Assembly (NCBI GenBank): GCA_900316245.1
Contig: ONCE01000010.1
Span: forward strand, 1 to 64,000
Origin: an uncultured Bacteroidales bacterium
GTDB taxonomy: Bacteria > Bacteroidota > Bacteroidia > Bacteroidales > UBA932
DNA: 64,000 nt
Reading direction: 5' to 3'
Position 1 is the first letter of the stretch, and each line of letters starts with the position of its first letter. Positions 8,667 to 17,253 of the stretch are shown piece by piece. The notes beneath the pieces are model-generated. The model did not search any database, was not told the origin of the DNA, and was given only the letters and a program-made list of their open reading frames with translations. The translations under genes were made by a program, and so were the position numbers.

Positions 8667-9659
8667 ATGAAGGTCGCCGTTGTCATACTGAACTACAATA
8701 CCCGGGACTATCTCAAACAGTTCCTGCCGGGTCTTCTGGCCTCCTGTGAAGGCTTGGACGCCGGGGTGTATGTAGCCGACAACGACTCCCGCGACGGCTC
8801 CCGGGAACTGATGGAAAAAGAGTTCCCCAATGTGCCCCTCATCTGCCTGCAGCAGAACTTCGGTTTCACGGGCGGATACAACCGCGCCCTCCAGGAAGTG
8901 GAGGCCGATTATTACGTCCTCATCAACAGCGACATAGAAGCCCCCAAAGACTGGCTGAAGCCCCTTCTGGATTGGATGGACAGCCATCCGGAATGCGGTG
9001 CCTGCGGTCCCAAACTCCTCTCCTACTACCAGCGCGATACCTTCGAGTACGCCGGCGCAGCAGGTGGCCTGCTGGACCGCTTCGGCTATCCCTTCTGCCG
9101 GGGTCGCATCCTGCAGAAGATAGAAAAGGACCACGGCCAGTATGATGAGCCCGCCAACGTCCTGTGGTGCAGCGGCGCCTGCCTGATGGTGCGCGCCAGC
9201 GTCTGGAACGCCCTGGGCGGCCTGGACGAGCGCTTCTTCGCCCATATGGAAGAGATCGACCTCTGCTGGAGGATGCAGCTGCGCGGTTGGACGGTAAACG
9301 TAGTTCCAGCCTCCTTCGTGTATCACATCGGCGGCGGCACCCTGCCCAACGAGTCCCCTTTCAAGCTCAGACTCAACTTCCGGAACAACCTTCTCCTCCT
9401 GGAGAACAACCTTCCCTCCACCCTTCAGAGCCGCTTCCGGACGCGTGTGAGAATCTTCATCAGAATGTGCCTCGACGGCTTTTCGGCCCTGGTCTATCTC
9501 TTTACGGGCCGATGGGAATTCTTCCGCAGCGTAATGCAGGCGCACCTGGAATACCGCCGGCTCCGCCGTCCCGGAGAACTCATCAAGGACGCCCGCCGGC
9601 CCGACGGCCTCTACGACGGATGGATAGTCCCTATAGGACTATTTGGGAAAAAGTGTTAA
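8667..9659 (+). CDS. Glycosyltransferase family 2
   Basis: 330 residues with a GT-A fold: the N-terminal VAVVILNYNTRDYL strand-helix, nucleotide-binding DND (38-40), the QNFGFTGGYNRAL segment typical of rhamnosyl/galactofuranosyl-type GT2 enzymes, and a metal-binding INSD (Asp89). Later motifs CSGACLMVR and LDERFFAHMEEIDLCWR supply the catalytic-base region (ED-type). A C-terminal amphipathic stretch suggests peripheral membrane contact. The role is probably transfer of a sugar to a surface polysaccharide or lipid; donor and acceptor cannot be read. No polysaccharide cluster surrounds it. Confidence 0.88.
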   Translation: MKVAVVILNYNTRDYLKQFLPGLLASCEGLDAGVYVADNDSRDGSRELMEKEFPNVPLICLQQNFGFTGGYNRALQEVEADYYVLINSDIEAPKDWLKPLLDWMDSHPECGACGPKLLSYYQRDTFEYAGAAGGLLDRFGYPFCRGRILQKIEKDHGQYDEPANVLWCSGACLMVRASVWNALGGLDERFFAHMEEIDLCWRMQLRGWTVNVVPASFVYHIGGGTLPNESPFKLRLNFRNNLLLLENNLPSTLQSRFRTRVRIFIRMCLDGFSALVYLFTGRWEFFRSVMQAHLEYRRLRRPGELIKDARRPDGLYDGWIVPIGLFGKKC

Positions 9660-9664
9660 ATTTG
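9657..9664 (+). promoter_or_regulatory. Putative -7 promoter element before trkA
   Basis: TAAATTTG, overlapping the stop codon of the upstream glycosyltransferase, 22 nt before the ATG at 9687. No -33 box at the right distance. Confidence 0.42.
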
Positions 9665-9686
9665 CAGATTAAAGTAAATTTTCGGC

Positions 9687-11054
9687 ATGAAAATAATCAT
9701 TGAAGGCGCGGGACAGGTTGGTTCGCATTTGGCCAAGATGCTGAGTGCGGAAGGCAGCGACGTAACCGTCCTGGACGACGATTCCGAGCGCATCCGTTCC
9801 CTGGCTACATCGGCCGACGTGGCCACCGTCCTGGGTCCCAACAGCTCCATCAAGCTGCTTAGGGAAGCCGGTACGGCGGAAGCAGACCTTTTCATAGCCG
9901 TCAACCCGCTCAAGGACCAGAGCGTAAACATAGTAAGTGCCCTGCTGGCCAAAAAGCTGGGCGCCAAACGCGTGATTGCCCGTATAGACGACGAAGACTA
10001 CCTCACCCCCGAGAACAAACTCCTGTTCAAGGATATGGGTATGGATATGGTCTTCTATCCCGAGAAGAGCGCCAGTGACGAGATTCTGGATATGCTGCGC
10101 CACACCGCCACCAACGAGTCCCTGGACTTTGCCCGCGGCAAGCTGCAGTTGGCCGTCTTCAAGCTGGACGACGATTCTCCCCTCCTGGATATGAACGTGA
10201 AGGATTTCGCGCACAAGGTCAAGGAGCAGGAGGCCGAAGCCGATTTCCGAATTGTGGCCATCTCCCGCGGAGGTAAGACCATCATCCCCAGCTTTGACAC
10301 CCCCTTCAAGAACTACGACTATCTCTATATCATCTGCGGCCGCAATTCGATGCCGGCCCTCATCAAGTACCTGGGCAAAGACCAGGTGGACATCCGCCGC
10401 GTAATGATTCTGGGCGGCAGCGAGATAGGCGTGATGGTGGCCGAGAAACTGGCTGCCCAGAAAGTGGACGAGGTAAAACTCATCGAGATCGATCCCAAGC
10501 GTTGCCGCACCCTTTCGGCCGCCCTGCCTTCCGAGGTAAATGTTACCTGCGGAGACGCCCGCGACTCCGATTTCCTCCTGGAAGAAGACCTCAAGGGCTA
10601 CCAGGCCATCCTGGCCGTCACCGGCAACGACGAGGTAAACATCCTCACCTGCGTGGCCGCCAAGAAAATGGGCGTACCGCGCGTGATTGCCCAAGTGGAG
10701 AACCTGGACTACATCCGTCTGGCCGAAGAGATGGGCGTGGACAGCGTGGTGAACAAGAAACTCACCACCGCCAGCCGCATCTTCAAGTTCACCCTCTCGG
10801 ACAAGGTACGTTCCGTGCGCTATATGAGCGGAACGGACGCCGAGGTCCTGGAATACACGGCTGCGCCCGGTTCCAAGATTACCAAAGGCATCCTCAAGGA
10901 CATCGATTTCCCCGCCAACGCCATCATCGGCGGCGTGATCCGCGGAGGAGACAGTTTCATTGCCGTGGGCCACTCCCACATCGAAGCCTACGACCGCGTG
11001 GCGGTCTTCGCCCTCCCCGATGCCGTGAAAGAAGTAGATAAAATGTTCAAATAA
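9687..11054 (+). CDS. trkA: Trk potassium uptake regulatory protein TrkA
   Basis: 455 residues with two tandem RCK units. Each starts with a Rossmann NAD(H)-binding glycine motif (EGAGQVGSHLA at 5-15; LGGSEIGVMVA at about 236) and is followed by a TrkA-C domain. TrkA is the cytosolic gating ring of the TrkH/TrkG potassium channel and senses nucleotides. No trkH lies in the window, so the membrane partner is elsewhere or to be found outside. It is followed after 6 nt by the decarboxylase alpha gene, which puts K+ control next to Na+ export. Confidence 0.92.
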   Translation: MKIIIEGAGQVGSHLAKMLSAEGSDVTVLDDDSERIRSLATSADVATVLGPNSSIKLLREAGTAEADLFIAVNPLKDQSVNIVSALLAKKLGAKRVIARIDDEDYLTPENKLLFKDMGMDMVFYPEKSASDEILDMLRHTATNESLDFARGKLQLAVFKLDDDSPLLDMNVKDFAHKVKEQEAEADFRIVAISRGGKTIIPSFDTPFKNYDYLYIICGRNSMPALIKYLGKDQVDIRRVMILGGSEIGVMVAEKLAAQKVDEVKLIEIDPKRCRTLSAALPSEVNVTCGDARDSDFLLEEDLKGYQAILAVTGNDEVNILTCVAAKKMGVPRVIAQVENLDYIRLAEEMGVDSVVNKKLTTASRIFKFTLSDKVRSVRYMSGTDAEVLEYTAAPGSKITKGILKDIDFPANAIIGGVIRGGDSFIAVGHSHIEAYDRVAVFALPDAVKEVDKMFK

Positions 11055-11060
11055 GTACCT

Positions 11061-12617
11061 ATGAGTATTCAGTCTGAAAATATCCAGAAACTGGTAGAAC
11101 GCCGCGAGAAGGCCCGCCAGGGAGGCGGTGCCAAGCGCGTGGAAGCCCAGCACGCCAAAGGCAAGAAGACGGCCCGTGAAAGGCTGGCCCTTCTGCTGGA
11201 CCCGGGCAGTTTCGAAGAGTACGATATGTTTGTCCAGCACCGCTGCACCAACTTCGGGATGGAGAAGTCCCACACGGACGGTGACGGCGTGGTAACCGGC
11301 TGCGGCACCATCGGCGGCCGTCCGGTCTACGTATTTGCCCAGGACTTCACCGTTACCGGCGGTTCCCTGTCCAAGACGATGAGCGAGAAAATCTGCAAGA
11401 TCCAGGATATGGCTCTGCGCAACGGCGCTCCCTGCATCGGCCTTAACGATTCCGGCGGCGCCCGTATCCAGGAAGGCATCGACGCCCTGGCCGGCTACGG
11501 AGAAATCTTCGAGCGCAACATCCTCTCCAGCGGTGTGGTGCCCCAGATCAGCTGCATTATGGGTCCCTGCGCCGGCGGTGCCGTTTACTCCCCCGCCCTC
11601 ACGGACTTCACCCTGATGGTCAAGAATACTTCCTATATGTTCCTCACCGGTCCGGCCGTGGTCAAGAGCGTTACCGGCGAAGTGGTGGACCAGGAAGAGT
11701 TGGGCGGAGCCTCCGTGCACGCTTCCAAGAGCGGTGTCACCCACTTTGCCTGTGACACGGAAGAAGACGCCATTGCCGCCATCAAGGAACTGGTGGGCTA
11801 CCTTCCTCAGAACAACCTGGAGACCGCTCCCTTCAAGGAAACCGCAGACCCCGTGAACCGCGTGGACGATGCCCTCAACAGCATTGTACCCGACAACCCC
11901 AACAAGGCTTACGATATGTACGCCGTAATCCGCAGCATCGTGGACGACGGCGCCTTCCTGGAGGTTCACAAGGAGTTTGCCAAGAATATCATCGTGGGCT
12001 TTGCCCATATGAACGGCCGCAGCGTAGGTATTGTGGCCAACCAGCCCGCCGTCCTGGCCGGTGTCCTGGACATTGGCGCCAGCCGCAAGGCCGCCCGTTT
12101 TGTCCGCTTCTGCGACGCCTTCAACATTCCACTGGTCACCCTGGTGGATGTTCCCGGCTTCCTCTGCGGCACGCAGCAGGAATACGGTGCCATCATCACC
12201 AACGGCGCCAAGCTCCTGTACGCCTACGGTGAGGCCACGGTTCCCAAGGTTACCGTCACCCTCCGCAAGGGCTACGGCGGCGCCCACATTGTGATGAGCT
12301 GCAAGCAGCTGCGCGGAGACGTCAACTACGCCTGGCCTTCGGCCCAGATTGCCGTTATGGGGGCCGAAGGAGCCGTCAACGTGCTCTACGCCAAGGAAAT
12401 GAAAGAGAACCCCGAGAACGCCCAGGCCATCTTCGACGAGAAGAAGAAAGAGTACGAAGAACTCTTCTCCAACCCCTACCAGGCCGCTCAGAAGGGTTAT
12501 ATCGACGATATCATCGAGCCGCGCAACACCCGCTTCCGCGTAATCCGCGCCCTGGAGCAGCTGGCCGGCAAACGCCAAGAAATCCCTGCCAAGAAACATG
12601 ACAACCTTCCTTTATAG
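11061..12617 (+). CDS. mmdA: Biotin-dependent acyl-CoA decarboxylase/carboxylase, carboxyltransferase subunit (methylmalonyl-CoA decarboxylase alpha)
   Basis: 518 residues, full-length carboxyltransferase of the propionyl-CoA carboxylase beta/MmdA family. It moves CO2 between an acyl-CoA and carboxybiotin. Family landmarks are [19 protein letters not shown] at the N-terminus, the oxyanion segment [25 protein letters not shown], and in the C-terminal domain DVPGFLCG and [11 protein letters not shown]. The alpha, gamma, biotin carrier, beta gene set that follows makes methylmalonyl-CoA decarboxylase of the Na+-pump type more likely than a plain carboxylase; no biotin carboxylase gene is present here. 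In Bacteroidetes this step closes the succinate-propionate route. Confidence 0.9.
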   Translation: MSIQSENIQKLVERREKARQGGGAKRVEAQHAKGKKTARERLALLLDPGSFEEYDMFVQHRCTNFGMEKSHTDGDGVVTGCGTIGGRPVYVFAQDFTVTGGSLSKTMSEKICKIQDMALRNGAPCIGLNDSGGARIQEGIDALAGYGEIFERNILSSGVVPQISCIMGPCAGGAVYSPALTDFTLMVKNTSYMFLTGPAVVKSVTGEVVDQEELGGASVHASKSGVTHFACDTEEDAIAAIKELVGYLPQNNLETAPFKETADPVNRVDDALNSIVPDNPNKAYDMYAVIRSIVDDGAFLEVHKEFAKNIIVGFAHMNGRSVGIVANQPAVLAGVLDIGASRKAARFVRFCDAFNIPLVTLVDVPGFLCGTQQEYGAIITNGAKLLYAYGEATVPKVTVTLRKGYGGAHIVMSCKQLRGDVNYAWPSAQIAVMGAEGAVNVLYAKEMKENPENAQAIFDEKKKEYEELFSNPYQAAQKGYIDDIIEPRNTRFRVIRALEQLAGKRQEIPAKKHDNLPL

Positions 12618-13008
12618 TATTGTGCCGCTCACGGCAGGCGGGGACCGAATGGCCCAGATAGACCCGCACGGCTGGACGCTCACCCTCATCAGCGTGTCGG
12701 TGGTGTTCGCCGCCCTCATCGTACTGTACTTCGTGTACAGTTTCTCCGGCAACCTCTTCTCCGGCAAGTTCAAACGGAAGCGCTCTGTCATCCCGAGCTC
12801 AGCCGAGGGATCTCCTGAAGTAGCGGCCGCCATAGCCCTGGCGCTGGATATGGAAAACGGCGGAGACGATTACGCCGCCATAGCCACGGCCGTGCACCTG
12901 TACCTGAGCGAAGCCATCCACGACGTGGAACCCGGCATCGTCACCATTGTCCGAAAAGAGAGCGGCTGGAACAACAAAGAGTTGAATTTCAGAAAATTAC
13001 CCAGATAA
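12598..13008 (+). CDS. Sodium pump decarboxylase gamma subunit (OadG-like)
   Basis: 136 residues with a single membrane helix (about 28-50, [20 protein letters not shown]) and a soluble tail, the layout of OadG. The gamma subunit anchors the carboxyltransferase and biotin carrier to the membrane beta subunit. The ATG at 12598 overlaps mmdA by 20 nt; an alternative ATG at 12649, after a GGCGGGGA stretch, would give 119 residues. Residues about 63-74 ([12 protein letters not shown]) are encoded by a palindromic repeat, TGTCATCCCGAG...GGGATCTCCTGA at 12786-12818, so part of the linker is probably acquired repeat DNA. Sequence conservation in this family is low, so the call rests on the helix, size and gene order. 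Confidence 0.75.
   Translation: MTTFLYSIVPLTAGGDRMAQIDPHGWTLTLISVSVVFAALIVLYFVYSFSGNLFSGKFKRKRSVIPSSAEGSPEVAAAIALALDMENGGDDYAAIATAVHLYLSEAIHDVEPGIVTIVRKESGWNNKELNFRKLPR
12786..12818 (+). repeat. Palindromic repeat family A, in-frame copy in oadG
   Basis: Begins TGTCATCCCGAG and ends GAGGGATCTCCTGA, with ATCCC/GGGAT arms. It is read through as [12 protein letters not shown] in the linker of the gamma subunit. It resembles the copies at 28963-28990, 47478-47550, 60915-60944 and 61055-61085. Confidence 0.65.
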
Positions 13009-13020
13009 TATATCGTTACC

Positions 13021-13446
13021 ATGAAAGAATACAAGTTCAAGATTAACGGAAAGGATTACGCCGTAAAGATTGGTGAGGCCGATGGAAAGAACCTCACGGT
13101 AAACGTGAACGGAGCCGACTACCAGGTAGAACTGGAGAATGCCCCCGTGGCCGCCCAAACTGTCATACCGAGCACCGCTCCTGCCCCTGCAGCCGCCGCT
13201 GCTCCCGCCGCCGCCCCCAAGGCCGCCGGCGCCGGTGTAACCATCAAGAGCCCCCTCCCCGGCATCATCATCTCCATCGATGTCAAGGAAGGCCAGGCCG
13301 TCAAGCGCGGACAGAAACTGGCCGTCATCGAGGCCATGAAAATGGAAAATGACATCCTCTCGGAGGCCGACGGCACCGTTACCGCCATCCACGCCCACAA
13401 GGGTGACTCCGTACTGGAAGGCGCAGACATTGTAACCATAGGCTAA
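13021..13446 (+). CDS. Biotin carboxyl carrier subunit of the decarboxylase
   Basis: 141 residues. The C-terminal biotinyl domain (about 72-141) contains EAMKMEN with the biotinylated Lys107 flanked by Met106 and Met108. An N-terminal beta domain (1-42) is joined to it by an Ala/Pro-rich flexible linker (about 43-72) that lets biotin swing between the carboxyltransferase and the membrane subunit. The linker includes TVIPS, encoded by TGTCATACCGAGC at 13161-13173, the first 13 bases of repeat family A, possibly a remnant. The beta gene overlaps its stop by one base. Confidence 0.93.
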   Translation: MKEYKFKINGKDYAVKIGEADGKNLTVNVNGADYQVELENAPVAAQTVIPSTAPAPAAAAAPAAAPKAAGAGVTIKSPLPGIIISIDVKEGQAVKRGQKLAVIEAMKMENDILSEADGTVTAIHAHKGDSVLEGADIVTIG

Positions 13447-14606
13447 TGGATACCATTTTAGACAGCCTCAGGCAGTTCTGGCAGTTCACAGGATTTGCCA
13501 ACTGCACCTGGCAGCATCTGGCGATGATTGTCATCGGCCTCATTTTCATCACGTTAGGTATCGTGAAGAAATGGGAGCCGCTGCTGCTGGTGCCCATCGG
13601 CTTCGGCATCATCATAGGCAACATCCCGCTGTTCTTCGATCCCACCACCGGTGTGGGCCTGCGAATCGGCCTGTATGAAGAAGGCTCGGTGCTCAACATC
13701 CTGTACCACGGCGTCCGGAACGGCTGGTATCCGCCGCTCATCTTCCTGGGCATAGGTGCCATGACGGATTTCAGCGCGCTCATCTCGCAGCCGCGCCTCA
13801 TCCTCATCGGCGCAGCCGCCCAGCTGGGTATCTTCGGTGCCTACCTGCTGGCCCTGGCCCTGGGCTTCGCCCCCAATGAGGCCGGTGCCATCGGCATCAT
13901 CGGCGGAGCCGACGGTCCCACCGCCATCTTCCTCAGCTCCAAACTGGCCCCGGAACTGATGGGCGCCATTGCCGTATCGGCCTATTCCTATATGGCCCTG
14001 GTTCCCGTGATCCAAAAGCCCATTATGTTGCTTCTGACCACCAAGAAAGAGCGCGTCATCCGGATGAACAAACCGCGCGTGGTAAGCCAGAGGGAGAAGA
14101 TCATCTTCCCCATCGTGGGCTTCATCTGCACGGCTTTCATCGTGCCCTCCGGCCTTCCGCTGCTGGGTATGCTCTTCTTCGGTAACCTCCTGAAGGAGAG
14201 CGGCGTAACCAAGCGTCTGGCCGCCACCGCCGGTGGTCCGCTCATCGATGTGGTCACCACGCTCATCGGCCTAACCGTGGGTGCTTCCACGCAGGCAGAC
14301 GTTTTCCTCACCGGCCGCAGCGTACTCATCTTCGGCCTGGGTCTGGCTTCCTTCGTGATTGCCACCACCTTCGGCGTAAGCTTTGTGAAATTTATGAACC
14401 TCTTCCTCCCGGAAGGCAAGAAAATCAACCCGCTCATCGGTAACGCCGGCGTATCGGCCGTTCCGGATGCAGCCCGTGTCTCCGAGGGTGTAGGTCTCGA
14501 ATGCGATCCCTCCAACCACCTCCTCACTCACGCCATGGCCCCCAACGTGGCCGGCGTCATCGGTTCGGCCGTGGCCGCAGGTATCCTCTTAGGATTCTTA
14601 GGTTAA
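13446..14606 (+). CDS. Na+-translocating decarboxylase beta subunit (OadB/MmdB family)
   Basis: 386 residues with about 9-11 membrane helices. This subunit decarboxylates carboxybiotin and couples that to Na+ export. Conserved family segments are visible: GAMTDFSAL, IGIIGGADGPTAIFLSS with the critical acidic residue, and GNAGVSAVPDAARV...HAMAPNVAGVIGSA at the C-terminus. It starts on the last base of the biotin carrier stop. With the three preceding genes it forms a complete sodium pump. Confidence 0.93.
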   Translation: MDTILDSLRQFWQFTGFANCTWQHLAMIVIGLIFITLGIVKKWEPLLLVPIGFGIIIGNIPLFFDPTTGVGLRIGLYEEGSVLNILYHGVRNGWYPPLIFLGIGAMTDFSALISQPRLILIGAAAQLGIFGAYLLALALGFAPNEAGAIGIIGGADGPTAIFLSSKLAPELMGAIAVSAYSYMALVPVIQKPIMLLLTTKKERVIRMNKPRVVSQREKIIFPIVGFICTAFIVPSGLPLLGMLFFGNLLKESGVTKRLAATAGGPLIDVVTTLIGLTVGASTQADVFLTGRSVLIFGLGLASFVIATTFGVSFVKFMNLFLPEGKKINPLIGNAGVSAVPDAARVSEGVGLECDPSNHLLTHAMAPNVAGVIGSAVAAGILLGFLG

Positions 14607-14613
14607 CAACAAT

Positions 14614-15861
14614 ATGAATAGAACTTCAACACTAATTCTAATGGCCGCGGTCCTGGTGGCCGCCTGCGCCCCCCAACCTGAAAAAGGCATCCGCCACGCC
14701 TCTCCCCTCTCCCAGGGGATGAGCGCCAAGCACCTCGCACTCATTGACAGCGCCGTCAACGCTTCCATCGCCGCCGGAGACATCCCCGGTGCCGTGGTGG
14801 GTGTGGTGCGCAACAACCGCCTGGTTTACGAAAAGGCTTTTGGCTACAAGTCCCTGGTTCCCGAGAAAGACACGATGACCGTTGAAACTATGTTCGATTT
14901 GGCCTCCGTGTCCAAGTGCGTGGGTACCACCCTGTCCTTCATGCAGCTCGTAGAGCAGGGCAAAGTGCGTCTGGTAGACCCTGTAACCTATTATTTCCCG
15001 GAATTCAAGAACTGGGTAGACCCTGAGACCAAGGAAGAAGTAGAAATCACCGTGCAGGACCTCCTCACCCACTCTTCCGGCCTGGCCGCCTACCTTCCCA
15101 ACGTTCCCGCCTACATTGAGGAATTCGGCATCAACAGCCCCGATTCCCTTATGATGTATATTTCCACCCGCATCAAGCGCAACTTCCGCCCGGGCACCCA
15201 GCAGCTCTACAGCTGCCTCAACTTCATCACCCTTCAGAACATCCTGGAGAAGGTGACCGGAGAGCGCCTCTGCGACTACGCCCAGAAGAATGTCTTCGAC
15301 GTTCTGGGCCTGGAGCACACCACCTACTTCCCGCTGTACGGGGAAGAGCCCTGCCGTCCCGGTCTGGACGAACTGGCCAAACTCTGCGCTCCCACCGAAA
15401 TGCAGGAAGACGGCCACGTCCTGAAGGCCGAAGTCCACGACCCCACCGCCCGTCTGGCCAATGCCGGCAACTCCGGTAACGCCGGCGTCTTCTCCAATGT
15501 GGAAGACCTGGCCGTGGTGGCCGCCGCCCTGCTGGGCGACGGTTCCTTCAACGGTCACCGCATCCTGAGCCCCCTCACCGTGAAAAAGATGTTCACCGTA
15601 CCCGAGACCAACGCATACGAGGTGGCGCGTGCCCTGGGCTTCGACACCTACTACACCGGTCCCTACACCAGCGGCGATATCTTCTGCGTGGACGATGTCC
15701 GCGGTCATACCGGCTACACCGGCACTTCCATGATCCTGGATCCCGAGACCAACACGGCCGTGATCGTGCTGGCCCACCGCGTACATCCCAAGGACGAAGG
15801 CTCCACCGGACGCCTCCGCTCCGTGATCGCCTCCATCGTAGCCGCTTCTATCGGCCGATAA
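14614..15861 (+). CDS. Beta-lactamase-fold serine hydrolase, lipoprotein
   Basis: 415 residues. A lipoprotein signal ends in LVAAC with Cys at about position 19. The penicillin-binding/class C fold is marked by S-x-x-K (Ser98-Val-Ser-Lys101 in DLASVSKC), a Tyr motif at YSCLN, and a late HTGYTG in place of KTG. In this family (COG1680) members act as esterases, D-aminopeptidases or peptidoglycan-related hydrolases, and few are true beta-lactamases. Substrate unknown. It ends an operon: 7 nt after the beta subunit and just before a strong terminator. Confidence 0.85.
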   Translation: MNRTSTLILMAAVLVAACAPQPEKGIRHASPLSQGMSAKHLALIDSAVNASIAAGDIPGAVVGVVRNNRLVYEKAFGYKSLVPEKDTMTVETMFDLASVSKCVGTTLSFMQLVEQGKVRLVDPVTYYFPEFKNWVDPETKEEVEITVQDLLTHSSGLAAYLPNVPAYIEEFGINSPDSLMMYISTRIKRNFRPGTQQLYSCLNFITLQNILEKVTGERLCDYAQKNVFDVLGLEHTTYFPLYGEEPCRPGLDELAKLCAPTEMQEDGHVLKAEVHDPTARLANAGNSGNAGVFSNVEDLAVVAAALLGDGSFNGHRILSPLTVKKMFTVPETNAYEVARALGFDTYYTGPYTSGDIFCVDDVRGHTGYTGTSMILDPETNTAVIVLAHRVHPKDEGSTGRLRSVIASIVAASIGR

Positions 15862-15884
15862 AAGAATGGTAGATTTCCAACTGA

Positions 15885-15918
15885 AAGGCCTCCCTGGTTG
15901 GGGAGGCCTTGTTTTTTA
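15885..15918. terminator. Bidirectional intrinsic terminator
   Basis: A perfect 10-bp stem (AAGGCCTCCC at 15885-15894 and GGGAGGCCTT at 15901-15910) with a 6-nt loop and a T-run (15912-15917). It sits between convergent genes and can stop both. Confidence 0.85.
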
Positions 15919-16479
15919 TTTCTGGATACGGATATAAGCGCCGTCCACGGGCTCTCCGTTGAACTTGAAACCGGTATACATTTCCGGTTCCCCTTTCACA
16001 TTCCAGCGTAAGGCGTGCTGCACACGAATCACATCCGAGCTGCCGTCCGGCCAGGAAATGACGAGGTCGTGATTCCATAAATCGGCCGAATCCAACTCTC
16101 CGAAAATAAGGACATATTGTTCCGTTTCGGTATACTCCTTGGGATAGATGTAAAAGCCCTTGATGACGGCCAGATACGCTTTGGTCTGCTCGTCATCCAG
16201 TCTTATGCCCTTCATTTCAATGCCTTCATAAGTCTTTCCGTTGAAGGAGGCCGATATGGGCTTATTGAGCCAACCGTTTTCATTTTCGGGATCCATAAGG
16301 TCGTTGCCCTGGGCATCCGAGAGCAGGATACGGACCATGGTGGGGGAAAAATCAAAAATCCAGCCGCTCTTGGGGCTGTAACTGGGCTGGGCCAGGAAAC
16401 GGGTAAAAGGATCTTCCGAGTCTTTTCCACAGGAAGAGAGAGCCAGAATCATAAGGGCGCCGATGAGGAATCTTTTCAT
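15916..16479 (-). CDS. Hypothetical lipoprotein
   Basis: 187 residues with a lipoprotein signal (MKRFLIGALMILALSSC, lipobox LSSC, Cys17). I do not recognise the body. It is mixed alpha/beta with aromatic-rich strands (GWIFDFSPTMVRILL, FYIYPKEYTE, DLVISWPDGS) and a final GAYIRIQK, reminiscent of small Ig-like or calycin-like surface lipoproteins of Bacteroidetes, but no family can be assigned. It is transcribed alone from a -7 element at 16522-16529. The 3' end overlaps the terminator at 15885-15918. Confidence 0.7.
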   Translation of the reverse strand: MKRFLIGALMILALSSCGKDSEDPFTRFLAQPSYSPKSGWIFDFSPTMVRILLSDAQGNDLMDPENENGWLNKPISASFNGKTYEGIEMKGIRLDDEQTKAYLAVIKGFYIYPKEYTETEQYVLIFGELDSADLWNHDLVISWPDGSSDVIRVQHALRWNVKGEPEMYTGFKFNGEPVDGAYIRIQK

Positions 16480-16521
16480 GGTACTTTAGTTTTACTTGTT
16501 AAATGGTTCGTTTTTCAGAAA

Positions 16522-16529
16522 CAAATATA
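16522..16529 (-). promoter_or_regulatory. Putative -7 promoter element of the lipoprotein
   Basis: TATATTTG on the minus strand, 42 nt before the ATG at 16479. No -33 box at the standard distance. Confidence 0.4.
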
Positions 16530-16606
16530 GAAATTAATTTATCCAATGTGGCCTTAATTCTCGTTATTTTGGTCACAAGAGGCTTTTTCTTGTGGTCTTT
16601 TTTTGA

Positions 16607-16614
16607 TATATTTG
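16607..16614 (+). promoter_or_regulatory. Putative -7 promoter element of the V-ATPase operon
   Basis: TATATTTG, 34 nt upstream of the first gene of the operon; a T-rich tract occupies the -33 region without a clean TTG at 20 nt. Confidence 0.5.
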
Positions 16615-16648
16615 CAAAGATACCGATAACTCTGAAAAAGATAATCAT

Positions 16649-17248
16649 ATGGACAAACTCCAGGAACTGACCCAGAAACTCTACGAGGAGGGTCTTTCAA
16701 AAGGAAAACAAGAAGGCGAAGCCCTGCTGGCCAAGGCACAGTCGGAGGCCGATGAGCTGGTAAAGCAAGCCCAGAAAGAAGCCGCCGCCATAGTGGAAAA
16801 AGCCCAGAAGGAAGCGGCAGACTATAAGATCAAAGTGGAGGGAGATGTGAAGATGGCTTCCGCCCAGGCCCTGCAGGCTACCAAGGCCAACATCGAAGGC
16901 CTCATCGTGGCCAAGGCCGTGGAGCCCGCCCAGGCAGAACTGGCCAATCCCGCCTTCCTGAAGGAGATCATTACCGCCGTGGCCAAGAACTTCAGCACCC
17001 AGGAGTCCACAGACCTGGCCCTGGTCCTGCCGGAGAAGCTCAAGAAAGAACTGGAGCCCTTCGTCAGCGGAGAACTGGCCAAGGTGCTGGGCAAAGGCGT
17101 GGAGGCTTCCTTCTCCAAGAAGGTGGCCGGAGGCTTCAAAATCGGCCCCAAAGATGGCAGCTATTTTATCAGCCTGACCGATGAGGCCTTCCAGGAGCTC
17201 ATTGGAGAATACCTCAGACCCGCAACCAAAAAGATTCTCTTTGGCTAG
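16649..17248 (+). CDS. V-type ATP synthase subunit E
   Basis: 199 residues. Residues about 5-70 form a long charged coiled coil rich in Ala, Glu, Lys and Gln, followed by a compact alpha/beta domain ending in YLRPATKKILFG. This is the layout of the V/A-type peripheral stalk subunit E, which ties the catalytic head to subunit I. It opens the operon E-DUF2764-A-B-D-I-K. Bacterial V-ATPases usually pair E with subunit G/H; no separate G/H gene is seen here. Confidence 0.85.
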   Translation: MDKLQELTQKLYEEGLSKGKQEGEALLAKAQSEADELVKQAQKEAAAIVEKAQKEAADYKIKVEGDVKMASAQALQATKANIEGLIVAKAVEPAQAELANPAFLKEIITAVAKNFSTQESTDLALVLPEKLKKELEPFVSGELAKVLGKGVEASFSKKVAGGFKIGPKDGSYFISLTDEAFQELIGEYLRPATKKILFG

Positions 17249-17253
17249 CCCAT

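Noticed and set aside
9669-12599. 976-residue open frame on the minus strand
   Set aside because: It runs antisense over trkA and mmdA, both well-conserved genes. Its Gly/His/Val-rich translation is typical of GC-rich antisense frames and has no start context or domain.
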